From Lachnospiraceae bacterium XBD2001 (GTDB lineage Bacteria; Bacillota; Clostridia; Lachnospirales; Lachnospiraceae), in the NCBI GenBank assembly GCA_900116395.1, contig FPAN01000005.1, forward strand, positions 1 to 64,000: a stretch of DNA of 64,000 nucleotides, read 5' to 3'. Below are positions 26,395-34,583 of the stretch, one piece after another. A program made the translations under genes and the position numbers. The notes under the pieces are model-generated. The model was given only the letters and a program-made list of their open reading frames with translations. It had not been told where the DNA came from and searched no databases. How positions within the stretch are numbered: the stretch's first letter is position 1; each line of letters starts with the position of its first letter.

Positions 26395-26990
26395 AACATG
26401 TCCTCCTTATGTAGATTTGAACAAGAATCACATAAGGTATAGAAATGCTTGCAGAACACTACAAAACGCTAACTCTATACATATTATAATTCATTCCTAT
26501 CATTGTCTCAAACAAAATGGGAAATGGTGAGCAGAATTGCTCGGATGCCTTATGTGGCTCTTGAACAAGTAACAATATACACGCCGTCCATATCCACGTC
26601 AAATTAAAAAAGTATAAACTTTTGAACATATGTCAAACGAAGGATATGAAATGCCATCAGGGGGACATGGAAGAAAGAAAAATCTTAGTCAAATCCTCGA
26701 TATTCCGCGGAAATACTGATGGATTTGGCGTTGGCGTGCTGTCGCACAATGGAAATTTCAGTATTTCCTCCAAAATAAGAAGATTTCACTGAAGTATCCA
26801 AGACGATTGAGCGAGAGCTATATCAAAAAATAAGTTAAATCGCCGGATTTCGGTGTAAATACTGATATTCAAGTGCGGTGAGAGACGCAAAGGAACGCTG
26901 GAATCAGTGAAAATACCGGATTCCGGAGAAAATACTGAAATCACGCTCATCCCGAGATCCATGAACGTATCATGAATCAGTATTTGCACC
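26395..26990. other. Non-coding stretch between two Rpn loci
   Basis: No gene seen in about 600 bases. 26440-26640 holds the promoter of the Rpn gene; 26700-27000 holds the repeated AAATACTGA motif. It looks like degenerate mobile-element sequence. Confidence 0.4.
26701..26984. repeat. Five copies of an AAATACTGA motif, both orientations
   Basis: Direct copies: GCGGAAATACTGAT (26707), GGTGTAAATACTGAT (26852), GGAGAAAATACTGAA (26925). Inverted copies: TTTCAGTATTTCCTCC (26757) and ATCAGTATTTGCACC (26976). The sequence just before the core (CGG/GGAG/GGTG) is also shared. Spacing is irregular, about 50-100 bases. Confidence 0.65.
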
Positions 26991-27048
26991 GCCAAGACCA
27001 GAGGGTACTGAAAATGTGTGGTCGGGAAGTTCTGGTCAAGGGATTAAT

Positions 27049-27178
27049 CTCTCAAGCCCCCTTGGTTGTATTCTTGCTGAGTGATGTGGTGTGTCAAGGG
27101 TGCGCAGCACCTCTTCGAGGCTTAGCCCTTGACGCGCCACAGTACTCAGCTAATTTGTTAGCAGAGGGCTTGAGAGTA
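27049..27178. repeat. MITE-like element with nested inverted repeats
   Basis: Outer arms CTCTCAAGCCC (27050-) and GGGCTTGAGAG (-27177); inner arms GCTGAGT/ACTCAGC, GTGG/CCAC and GTCAAGGG/CCCTTGAC, separated by matched 3-base mismatches. A partial second copy (CTCTCAAGCCCCCACTAACAAAC) lies at about 27517-27540, on the far side of the Rpn fragment. Confidence 0.65.
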
Positions 27179-27203
27179 TATAATTGTGTAAAGTATAATA
27201 GCT

Positions 27204-27469
27204 TTGTAATCCGCGATTTCATCATGGCACACCGAGAGGAGGTCAAAGATATGTTATTAACAGAATATAACGAGGCTTCGTCTCATGAATTGTTCCAATT
27301 AGAAGGTGAGCGAATTGGGCGCGAAAAAGGACTAAAGGAAGGCGCTGATGGGGCAAGGTTGGAGGATATTCGCACAGCCATGCAGAAGCTGAACCTTCCT
27401 GCAGATGCGGCGATGGATTTCTTTGATATCCCGCAAGAGTTGCGTGAGAAGTATGCAAAAGAATTATAA
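27204..27469 (+). pseudogene. Orphan C-terminal fragment of an Rpn gene with intact internal start
   Basis: From about 27204 the plus strand is almost identical to the end of the Rpn gene at 25.5 kb (IRDFIMAHREEVKDMLLTEY...SHELFQLEGERIGRE), then diverges but ends with the same LREKYAKEL. The nuclease core is absent. The internal site AGGAGGT (27237-27243) plus ATG 27251 is kept, leaving an open 72-codon frame to 27469, so the fragment can still encode the small C-terminal protein alone. It is flanked by the CTCTCAAGCCC element arms. Either a decaying copy or a selected stand-alone inhibitor. Confidence 0.7.
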
Positions 27470-27484
27470 TTAAATGTTGGCTAA

Positions 27485-27512
27485 GGCTGCGGAGACTTCC
27501 GCGGCCTTTTTT
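27485..27512 (+). terminator. Terminator after the Rpn fragment
   Basis: GGCTGCGGA-GAC-TTCCGCGGCC followed by TTTTTT. Its sequence echoes the hairpin after the other Rpn gene. Confidence 0.8.
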
Positions 27513-27556
27513 AAATCTCTCAAGCCCCCACTAACAAACCTCAGCAGAAATACAAA

Positions 27557-27580
27557 GGACCGCGGAAGAACTCCGCGGCC
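27557..27580 (-). terminator. Probable terminator of the second GH16 gene
   Basis: GGACCGCGGA-AGAAC-TCCGCGG(C)C stem, about 65 bases after the GH16 stop on the minus strand; the T-tract is short (TCCTTTGT). Confidence 0.5.
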
Positions 27581-27644
27581 CAATGCATATATGCTTTATT
27601 ACTTATTACCTTTATATCCTCTTATTCTCTCCCCAGAGAACATC

Positions 27645-30600
27645 CTACTTGAACCAGCCCAAGATAGCTTCGAAGATGGACTTGAAGAAGTTCGCGATGG
27701 CCGCAAAAAATCCACCGTGCTTCTCGGTCTTCTCACCGGCTGCTACATTCTCGGTTGGAGACTCGGCCTCCTCATTCTTGGCAACTGCCGGAGCATTCTC
27801 AGATACTGCCGTCTCCGGTGCTTCTTCCGCATCTTCTGCATCAGCGCTGGCCGTAGTTGCCGGCTTGGTGTCATTCGTACGGGAGGTACGCGGACGAGCC
27901 GGCGCTACAACAGCAGCTTCCTCCGTCACCTGAGCCGGTGGGGTTACTACAGTTGCAGGAGCATTCGCAACTGCAATACCTGCAATCGGAGCAGGAACTA
28001 CTACAGGTGCAGGAGCTGTACTTGGCGCCGGATTTGGAGCAGGCTGCGGTGTAGGGGATACACCAGGCGCAGGTTCCGGCGCAGGAGCACTTGGCTCCTC
28101 TTCTAATTCAACTAAGGAAATATCATCAATAAAAACATCATGACGCTGGGTAATACGAACACCGTCTACCGAGCCCATGGTGATGTTGAATCGAGCAGCG
28201 GTATCGGTCGGATCCTCCATGGTAAAGTCAAAAGAGAAATCCTTCCACTGCGGTCCGATCTCAACAGAACCGGTCTTGCTATAGTTGGTCCAATTACCTT
28301 CAAACTCTTGCATCGCAACGGAGATCACACGCTGGATACTGGACTTCGCCCGGAAGGACAGGCGATACTGCTTGCCCTGTTCCAAGGTCACTCCGTCCTG
28401 ATTCAACTGGACATACCAGGAATTGCCGCTGTCATCCGCCATGGTATCATCGATAGTGATGGCAAAAGCATTGTCATTGCCATTCATGTTGTCGATGACG
28501 TAGTTCGCAGTAACGGAATCATAAATATATGGTGTAAAACCTGCAATTCCCGCGTTAAAAGAACCATTCTTAATCAGCGCAGACTCACACAAGAAAACAT
28601 TGTCGATGTAGTAAGTACCCGGCTTAGAGAAGAGAAGCTCCACATTGGAGGCGTTGCGATCCAGGTTCTCACTAAGAACAATCTTCTTGGAAAAATGTGA
28701 GCGACTTGCAGACAAAGATGGGGTGAACATCTTGCCGCCCGTCTTCACGGTCAGTCCGTCTGCATCGGTTCCCGCTGCAGTATATCCATCAAAACTTAAC
28801 TCATATTCACCGGAAAGCATCGGAGACAATTCACTCTGAGTCAAGCGAATGGTCTTACCCTCCGGAACAACCACTTTCAATTCACGCACGTTACCTGCAT
28901 TGGTAACGGAAATATTAGAAGCGTCGGAAGCATCATACTCCCAGAATCCCAGGCGCTTGTCGCCCATGTCAAAACCACCGTTGTAGATGTAGTTGCCATC
29001 CGGACGAATCACTTTGGAATTGTCCTCCGGCACTTCATCACCGGACTTGTGTTTTAAGCACACGTTGGAAAGGGTTACTGGAGCTGTGCTACCCTGCTTA
29101 CCCAAGTTGAACTCCAAGCTGGCCTTCGGGTCATTCTTCTCATTCATGGTAAAAGAGTAGCTGTAACTCTGCTTGGTAGTTCCAACGCTCACCTTGGTAT
29201 CCTGCATGTAACGCATCCAGCCGCGATCCGGGCCTTCCACGTCAACAACGATATCGCGAGCTTCCTTCGCAACCGCATCGAAGGTCAATTCATATTCCCA
29301 GCCCTTGCGCATCGGAATGTTTTCCTGCTTCAGCTGGACGCTGTGGTTCTGAGAACCAACGGCACTTGGCACTAAGCGAATGCTGTTGTCTGCTACGGTA
29401 TAAGTGGTATCAGCAGCATCGGATTCTAAATGTAACTTCCAATTGTCCGGAGACGCATCCGCTGCGCCATCCATCTTGATGTCTGTTGCAAAATCCCCGT
29501 TCTTCACGAAGTTGCCGTCAGCATCCGCCTCGCGGTAAGAAACCGGAGCAGCTTCCGGACGGGTTGCAGCAGCCTCTTCACGGGCATACTCCTCAGCAGA
29601 CTTCTGGTATACGCGGACATAATCCACGTCGTACTCTTGATTATTCATATCCGCATAAGTCTCATCATTCGGATAACCTACCCAGCTGCCGCCGACAGCC
29701 AAGTTCAGGATGACATAAAAATTCTGGTCAAAGGGTGCAGGATATGTAATCTGGTTATCATCATCCTGACCGGTGTACCAATCACGGGTAGAGTATACTT
29801 CCTGATTATCCACATACCAGGTAATCACACCCGGTTCCCAATCCACGCGGTACACATGGTAATCATTGGCAAAATCCCCGGTAGATAACACCTTGGTACC
29901 CTGGTTCTCCTTGTGACCGTTGCCGGAGTTGTAACCGTAATGAATGGTGTGATAGGACTTGTTCACGTTCTGTCCCATCACTTCCATAATGTCGATTTCA
30001 CCGCACTTCGGCCACTGACCGTATAAGCCCTCGTCGGAAGCCATCAGCCAAAAAGCAGGCAAATAACCCTGACCGGTAGGTACTTTGGCTTTCGCCTCGA
30101 AGCGACCATAGGTAAAATCATGCTTGCCCTGGGTGGTGATACGACCGGAGGTAATGGAACGACTTCCGGAACCAACCCCAGCACCGCCGGCGATGATGTA
30201 CTTGCCACCGCCGTACCAATTCCAGCCATTCTTTGGATCCAATAAGCTAAGTTCTACAGAACGATTCACATCAGACTCTGCAGTCATGCGAAGCTTATAA
30301 TTATGTCCACCTTCTAAGGTAATTCCTTCCTGCAGTAACTGGATGTTATAGTTAGCATCCCCTGGATTCTCAATACGAATCACAGCAGCTCCATCGGCAT
30401 AACTGATGGAACCAACACCGGTTTCACAAGGACCACCAGTCCAATTTGAATTATCATCAAATCCCGGATTCTTCAACAACTCATCAGATTCTGTACCATC
30501 TGCATATACTTCCTTCAAGGAAATATCATAGAGCTTTACTGTAGCAGCGACGGAAGTATCCTCGAATCCGTCGCCAATTTTTCCAAAATTCACCTGTAAT

Positions 30601-30983
30601 GCAATAGTCTTGCTAAGTGGCTTGTCCGCTCCAACATTAGCATCCATTACAATCTCTGTTTTCTCCACCGAGGCAGACGACGCATTGGCATTCCCACCAT
30701 CCGTTACATGCGGACGAATGGCCAAATGTCCGTCAGCCACCTGAATGTTCCCCTCATCCAGGCCGGTATACCGCTGTAGCTCAGAATTGACCCAGCCGGG
30801 CTCATGCTGCTCTACATTCCAATCAGCGGTGTTCAAGGTCGAACCGTCGAACTCGTCCGACCATACCAATTGGTAGCCGTCATCGGTAGGTTCCGCAGCA
30901 GACGCAACCTGCGGAATCGCCCCGGCAACCAAGGAAAACATCGCGGTATAAACCAGTGACTTCTTTAGTATTCCCCTTTTCAT
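27645..30983 (-). CDS. Secreted GH16 beta-glucanase with a domain inserted in the catalytic fold
   Basis: A 1112-residue exported enzyme. Signal peptide (about 1-30, ending ASAAE); GH16 domain starts at YQLVWSDEFDG and NSELQRYTG, is interrupted at about residues 93-275 by an inserted CBM4/9-like beta domain (ELLKNPGFDDNSNW...WNWYGGGKY), then resumes with SGRITTQGKHDFTYGRFEAK and the EIDIME motif (Glu329 nucleophile, Glu334 acid/base). Three further CBM4/9-like domains follow (about 495-640, 660-790, 795-940), then a Pro/Ala linker, acidic stretch and an amphipathic Phe-rich C-terminal helix (GGFFAAIANFFKSIFEAILG) instead of a true transmembrane anchor. ATG 30983 follows AAGGAG. A divergent AraC regulator adjoins. 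Confidence 0.92.
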   Translation of the reverse strand: MKRGILKKSLVYTAMFSLVAGAIPQVASAAEPTDDGYQLVWSDEFDGSTLNTADWNVEQHEPGWVNSELQRYTGLDEGNIQVADGHLAIRPHVTDGGNANASSASVEKTEIVMDANVGADKPLSKTIALQVNFGKIGDGFEDTSVAATVKLYDISLKEVYADGTESDELLKNPGFDDNSNWTGGPCETGVGSISYADGAAVIRIENPGDANYNIQLLQEGITLEGGHNYKLRMTAESDVNRSVELSLLDPKNGWNWYGGGKYIIAGGAGVGSGSRSITSGRITTQGKHDFTYGRFEAKAKVPTGQGYLPAFWLMASDEGLYGQWPKCGEIDIMEVMGQNVNKSYHTIHYGYNSGNGHKENQGTKVLSTGDFANDYHVYRVDWEPGVITWYVDNQEVYSTRDWYTGQDDDNQITYPAPFDQNFYVILNLAVGGSWVGYPNDETYADMNNQEYDVDYVRVYQKSAEEYAREEAAATRPEAAPVSYREADADGNFVKNGDFATDIKMDGAADASPDNWKLHLESDAADTTYTVADNSIRLVPSAVGSQNHSVQLKQENIPMRKGWEYELTFDAVAKEARDIVVDVEGPDRGWMRYMQDTKVSVGTTKQSYSYSFTMNEKNDPKASLEFNLGKQGSTAPVTLSNVCLKHKSGDEVPEDNSKVIRPDGNYIYNGGFDMGDKRLGFWEYDASDASNISVTNAGNVRELKVVVPEGKTIRLTQSELSPMLSGEYELSFDGYTAAGTDADGLTVKTGGKMFTPSLSASRSHFSKKIVLSENLDRNASNVELLFSKPGTYYIDNVFLCESALIKNGSFNAGIAGFTPYIYDSVTANYVIDNMNGNDNAFAITIDDTMADDSGNSWYVQLNQDGVTLEQGKQYRLSFRAKSSIQRVISVAMQEFEGNWTNYSKTGSVEIGPQWKDFSFDFTMEDPTDTAARFNITMGSVDGVRITQRHDVFIDDISLVELEEEPSAPAPEPAPGVSPTPQPAPNPAPSTAPAPVVVPAPIAGIAVANAPATVVTPPAQVTEEAAVVAPARPRTSRTNDTKPATTASADAEDAEEAPETAVSENAPAVAKNEEAESPTENVAAGEKTEKHGGFFAAIANFFKSIFEAILGWFK

Positions 30984-31111
30984 CTCTAATCTCCTTATCA
31001 TTTCTCCAAAAGGATTCTTTGTATCCACATGATATCTGTCGGGGAAAAATATCTATATCAAATGAAGTTTAAAAATAACATAATCATGACATGAAATGAT
31101 ATAATTAGTTC

Positions 31112-31837
31112 ATGGATATGATATTAGATGAAAAAGAAATGCTGCATCGCAGCCAAAATGATGAGTTGCTCTTTTACCGGCAGGTGGCCGCAGGGGATAT
31201 CGAGGCCATCGAGGAGAACTGCCGCCAGCATCGCTTCTTAGAGACGGAAGGTGTAGGCCGACTGTCCAAGGATCCGGTGTTGAATCTGAAATACCACTTC
31301 ATCGTAACCGCAGCCTTAGTCTCCCGTATCTGCACGGAGCAGGGCATGGAGATGGAGCAGGCCTTCCGCCTAAGCGACTACTACATTGGGCGCCTAGATC
31401 ACATCGATACCCAGGCGGAGATTGAGCGATGGCATAACAAGATGGTCTTAGACTATACCAACCGCATGCACTTACTGCGCCAGAACGCCGCCCTGTCCCG
31501 CCCCATCACAGAATGCCTGAACTATATCTACGCCCATCTGAAGGAGCGGATTACTCTGGAGGATTTGGCAGCGTGCACCGGGAATTCCACCAGCTATATC
31601 TCCCGCCTGTTTAAAAGCGAATTGGGAGAATCCGCCAGCGACTATATCCGACGGCTGAAGATTGATAAGGCCAAGAACCTACTGCGCTTCTCGGAGTTTA
31701 CCATGGTAGAGATTTCTTCCTACCTGTCTTTTTCCTCCCAGAGCCACTTCATCAAAGTCTTCTCCGAGGAATGCGGCATGACACCGAAGAAATATCGGGA
31801 AGCATACTACGGAACCCATTGGAAGGGCGAAGAATAA
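31112..31837 (+). CDS. AraC-family transcriptional regulator
   Basis: A 241-residue regulator. The C-terminal 100 residues are a two-helix-turn-helix AraC domain (ITLEDLAACTGNSTSYISRL..., then VEISSYLSFSSQSHFIKVF and GMTPKKYREAY). The N-terminal 130 residues are helical and match no sugar-binding cupin I recognise; similar YesN-type regulators have such domains. It is divergent from the GH16 gene (130 bases between starts), so it probably controls that glucanase. No ribosome site precedes the ATG; TATAAT at 31100-31105 suggests a leaderless message. Confidence 0.9.
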   Translation: MDMILDEKEMLHRSQNDELLFYRQVAAGDIEAIEENCRQHRFLETEGVGRLSKDPVLNLKYHFIVTAALVSRICTEQGMEMEQAFRLSDYYIGRLDHIDTQAEIERWHNKMVLDYTNRMHLLRQNAALSRPITECLNYIYAHLKERITLEDLAACTGNSTSYISRLFKSELGESASDYIRRLKIDKAKNLLRFSEFTMVEISSYLSFSSQSHFIKVFSEECGMTPKKYREAYYGTHWKGEE

Positions 31838-31842
31838 AAAAA

Positions 31843-31867
31843 GACCGGAGGCTTAGGACCTCCGGTC
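31843..31867 (+). terminator. AraC gene terminator (bidirectional)
   Basis: GACCGGAGG-CTTAGGA-CCTCCGGTC preceded by an A-tract; serves the convergent hsp20 gene on the minus strand, where it is followed by TTTTTTT. Confidence 0.85.
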
Positions 31868-31884
31868 GAAACATATAGGGGTAA

Positions 31885-32340
31885 TTAACCTTCAATGGCG
31901 ATAAGGTTACGCTGCGGTACTTCCTCCTTGTAAGTCTCCTGCTTCGGAACGGACAAGGTCAAAACGCCGTGCTTGTAAGAAGCGGAAACATCTTCCTTCT
32001 GAACACGATCGCCTACATAGAAGCTACGTGTCATGGATCCGGAATAACGCTCCTGGCGAATCAACTTGCCCTTCTTGTCATTCTCTTCCTTATCCAGACC
32101 CTTGGTGGCGTTGATGGTGAGGTAACCATTCTCCAACTCAACCTCAATGTCTTCCTTCTTAAATCCAGGTAAATCTACAATGACTTCATAGGAATCGTCC
32201 TTCTCACGAACGTCCGTCTTCATTACACGGGAAGCCTTGCGACCATAGAGCTTCTTCTCCATGTCGTCGAAATCTCTCATCTCCGGGAATCCGAAGAAAT
32301 CATCCAAAAAGTTCTCTCCAAAAATACTAGGTGCTAACAT
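31885..32340 (-). CDS. Small heat-shock protein, Hsp20/alpha-crystallin family
   Basis: A 151-residue ATP-independent chaperone that holds unfolding proteins. The alpha-crystallin domain spans about residues 45-140 (VDLPGFKKEDIEVELENGYL and the end motif ASYKHGVLTLSVPKQE, the GVLTL signature). ATG 32340 is chosen because AGGAGG lies 8 bases before it. A perfect CIRCE element stands in the promoter region, so HrcA represses it and heat shock induces it. Confidence 0.96.
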   Translation of the reverse strand: MLAPSIFGENFLDDFFGFPEMRDFDDMEKKLYGRKASRVMKTDVREKDDSYEVIVDLPGFKKEDIEVELENGYLTINATKGLDKEENDKKGKLIRQERYSGSMTRSFYVGDRVQKEDVSASYKHGVLTLSVPKQETYKEEVPQRNLIAIEG

Positions 32341-32423
32341 AAGACATACCTCCTTTTGCATCCTTTACGGATATCACCTCATCGGTGGTATTCTTTCTTT
32401 CTGATTCTGTTATACCACCATTA

Positions 32424-32450
32424 TTAGCACTCGTCAAGAGCGAGTGCTAA
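32424..32450 (-). promoter_or_regulatory. CIRCE operator (HrcA binding site)
   Basis: TTAGCACTC (32424-32432), 9 bases, GAGTGCTAA (32442-32450): an exact match to the CIRCE consensus, about 85 bases upstream of hsp20. Confidence 0.98.
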
Positions 32451-32563
32451 TATTTTTTAAAAATATTTATTTTTCTTTACTACTGTCTAACAAAAAGAGT
32501 TTGTGATACACTAGAACTACATCACCGAACATTAGGTAATCGAATAGAAAGGCGGTATAACGT

Positions 32564-32851
32564 ATGAGTATCAACAGAGCAGATTTAATCAGCGCGCTGG
32601 CCAACGAATTCACCGGCGAAGAGAATCTCAAGATTGAAACCAGTAACTTCATCTCCGACACCGGAGCCATGGATTGTACCGCAATGGGGCTACCCATTGA
32701 TACATTGCAGAAGACCAAGAACGTCATCGAGCAGCACGAGGCGAAGTTCTCCAAGGAGACCAAGGATCCTATGAACACGCAGTATCTGCTGCATCTAAGA
32801 GTTGCGAAGAAATGCATCGAGGAAGTCATCGCACAGAAATTAAAAGGGTAA
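32564..32851 (+). CDS. Small conserved-looking protein of unknown function
   Basis: A 95-residue soluble protein, helical by composition (SINRADLISALANEF..., ending LHLRVAKKCIEEVIAQKLKG). It has its own start with an upstream AAAGGCGG-type site and ends just before a bidirectional terminator. No domain recognised. It lies between hsp20 (divergent) and msrA (convergent), so a stress role is possible but unproven. Confidence 0.7.
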   Translation: MSINRADLISALANEFTGEENLKIETSNFISDTGAMDCTAMGLPIDTLQKTKNVIEQHEAKFSKETKDPMNTQYLLHLRVAKKCIEEVIAQKLKG

Positions 32852-32858
32852 AAGAAAA

Positions 32859-32893
32859 CCTGCGCAAGTGAGAAAACCAATCACCTGCGCAGG
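32859..32893. terminator. Bidirectional terminator
   Basis: CCTGCGCA (32859-32866) pairs with TGCGCAGG (32886-32893), followed by ATTTTTATTTTTT and preceded by AAAAGAAAA, between convergent genes. Confidence 0.88.
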
Positions 32894-32897
32894 ATTT

Positions 32898-33500
32898 TTA
32901 TTTTTTCCGACCGGATTCGATGAGCTCCTGTTCGAAGGCTTCCGGATTCTTCCGATAGTAATCCTGATGATACTCCTCCGCCTCGTAGAAGTTCTTATAA
33001 GGAAGAAGTGCAATGGCAGCCGTCTTGCCGGACTCCGCCTCAAGGGCACGAATCTTGGCCTCGGCCGCTTCCCGCTCTGCCTCGTTCTTGTAGAAAATCG
33101 CCAGGGTATAGGAAAAGCCCTTGTCGATGAACTGGCCCTCGGAATCGTAAGGATCCACGTTAGCCAGATAGATATCCAACAGACGCTCGTAGGATACCCG
33201 AGCCGGATCGTACACCAGCTTGATGGTCTCCCGATGGCCGGTGGTCTGGGTCTTCACCTGCTCGTATGTTGGATTTACCACATCTCCGCCGGCATATCCG
33301 CAAATCACTTGGTCCACGCCGTACATCTTATAAATCGGGGTGACACACCAGAAGCAACCGCCGGCAAAAAACGCTTCCTGCATCTTGTCCTCCTGTTCCG
33401 ACAAGGGATGTGCCTCCTTCGGAACGCCCTTCGATAAATCCGAGTGATCCACCGGTTCTGTGGTGACACTGGCATTAAAATGCTTTTTTACAAATTCCAT
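32898..33500 (-). CDS. msrA: Peptide methionine sulfoxide reductase MsrA
   Basis: Repairs methionine-S-sulfoxide in proteins. The 200-residue protein has the catalytic GGCFWC (Cys about residue 54), GYAGGDVVNPTYEQVKTQTTGHRE and the YHQDYYRKNPEAF ending, the usual MsrA order. ATG 33500 is preferred (GGAGAGG 8 bases before); it has an N-terminal extension of about 45 residues ahead of the catalytic motif. It lies beside desulfoferrodoxin and hsp20 in a stress block. Confidence 0.96.
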   Translation of the reverse strand: MEFVKKHFNASVTTEPVDHSDLSKGVPKEAHPLSEQEDKMQEAFFAGGCFWCVTPIYKMYGVDQVICGYAGGDVVNPTYEQVKTQTTGHRETIKLVYDPARVSYERLLDIYLANVDPYDSEGQFIDKGFSYTLAIFYKNEAEREAAEAKIRALEAESGKTAAIALLPYKNFYEAEEYHQDYYRKNPEAFEQELIESGRKK

Positions 33501-33647
33501 GTCTGTTACCTCTCCAAAGAAACTATCCATACTATAACACCGACTTCCGACGGAATCCATACTATATTGTGTGGTATCGCCATCCTATAGGACCATGGTA
33601 TAATAATAAATAGTGAAGGGTATTTCTTACTATAAGGAGGACATTGT

Positions 33648-34016
33648 ATGAATTTTTTCGTATGTGAAGTATGTGGAAACTTCGTAGAAATGGTAAAAGA
33701 GTCCGGCGCGCCAATGACCTGCTGTGGCCAGAAGATGAAGGAACTGGTTCCGGGAACCAGCGACGGCGCAGTGGAGAAGCACGTACCGGTGGTGACCGTA
33801 GAGGGGAATAAGGTAACGGTTACCGTAGGCTCCGTGGAGCATCCAATGGCACCGGAACACTACATCGAGTGGATTGCACTTGAGACCGCCAAGGGCTCAC
33901 AGCGCAAGACCTTGAATCCGGGCGAGCCGCCATGTGCAGAGTTCATCTTATCCGATGATGATTCCTGCGTTGCAGCCTATGCATATTGCAATCTCCACGG
34001 ACTGTGGAAGTCATAA
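33648..34016 (+). CDS. dfx: Desulfoferrodoxin (superoxide reductase)
   Basis: A 122-residue cytoplasmic iron protein that reduces superoxide to peroxide in anaerobes. N-terminal desulforedoxin-like domain with iron ligands CEVC and CC (residues about 6-26), then the neelaredoxin domain with the active-site His/Cys set: EKHVP, VEHPMAPEHYIEW and CNLHGLWKS. This is the two-iron-centre (class I) layout. AAGGAGG precedes the ATG. Confidence 0.95.
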   Translation: MNFFVCEVCGNFVEMVKESGAPMTCCGQKMKELVPGTSDGAVEKHVPVVTVEGNKVTVTVGSVEHPMAPEHYIEWIALETAKGSQRKTLNPGEPPCAEFILSDDDSCVAAYAYCNLHGLWKS

Positions 34017-34025
34017 GACTAGTGA

Positions 34026-34048
34026 AGGGTCGTGCAAAGCACGGCCCT
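34026..34048 (+). terminator. Desulfoferrodoxin terminator
   Basis: AGGGTCGTGC-AAA-GCACGGCCCT with one G-T pair, followed by TTCTAT. Confidence 0.75.
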
Positions 34049-34074
34049 TTCTATTATAGATATTTCATCCGTCA

Positions 34075-34105
34075 AACTTGTTTGTCCAAGTTGGACAAAC
34101 AAGTT
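34075..34105. repeat. 31-bp palindrome, copy 1 (right after the module)
   Basis: AACTTGTTTGTCCAA, one central base, then its exact reverse complement. Its last two bases overlap the stop codon of the gene at 34104. Identical to copy 2 at 35471-35501; together they bracket the two-gene module. Confidence 0.97.
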
Positions 34106-34583
34106 AATATTTCTGACTCTCTGCTATTATTTTCTTCAAGCGCAGGTTTTTATCAAATATTTCTTCATTCAGATTATTCATCTCTAGAAGGCTTCGCACA
34201 CACCACTCCATGTCCTGTGTATGAAACGTGTAATAAACATCGTTCAATTGCTTATAAGGGAAAAGATCCATGGCAAACTTCGTCCTAACATCTCTTGTAT
34301 ACGAAATATATCTATACACATATCCCATCCAAAACATCGCACTCGAAGCAAACTTCTTCTCGCCATAATCCGAGTCCCCAAATTGGTCTTGAATACTCGC
34401 AATCCCATCATTCACATCCAACGTCAAAAGTGATGGATCATTCGCATCCATTTTCTTAAGAAGATCTGAGTGTAAAAATCTACGAATAAAAATTGCTGAA
34501 GAACAGTTTAATTCTGTAGATTTTTCAAACAACCGCCCTTGATATTCCGCTAATAGCAATCCGTTGTGATCAAACTTTATCAT
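34104..34583 (-). CDS. Unknown protein, partner of the HTH-DUF3990 protein
   Basis: A 159-residue soluble protein with no recognised domain (MIKFDHNGLLLAEYQGRLFEKS..., then FASSAMFWMGYVYRYISYTRD and FPYKQLNDVYYTFHTQDMEW). Its ATG overlaps the upstream stop as ATGA, so it is translated with the HTH-DUF3990 gene, as toxin-antitoxin partners usually are. The stop codon runs into palindrome copy 1. Which of the two proteins is the neutraliser cannot be told. Confidence 0.7.
   Translation of the reverse strand: MIKFDHNGLLLAEYQGRLFEKSTELNCSSAIFIRRFLHSDLLKKMDANDPSLLTLDVNDGIASIQDQFGDSDYGEKKFASSAMFWMGYVYRYISYTRDVRTKFAMDLFPYKQLNDVYYTFHTQDMEWCVRSLLEMNNLNEEIFDKNLRLKKIIAESQKY

Noticed and set aside
25522-27469. 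The two Rpn copies as ends of one composite transposon
   Set aside because: Only C-terminal parts are shared, the intervening 0.8 kb has no cargo, and no target duplication is visible.
34075-34105. Palindrome copy 1 as a plain terminator
   Set aside because: No T-tract follows on either strand and an identical copy lies at the promoter end, so termination alone does not explain it.
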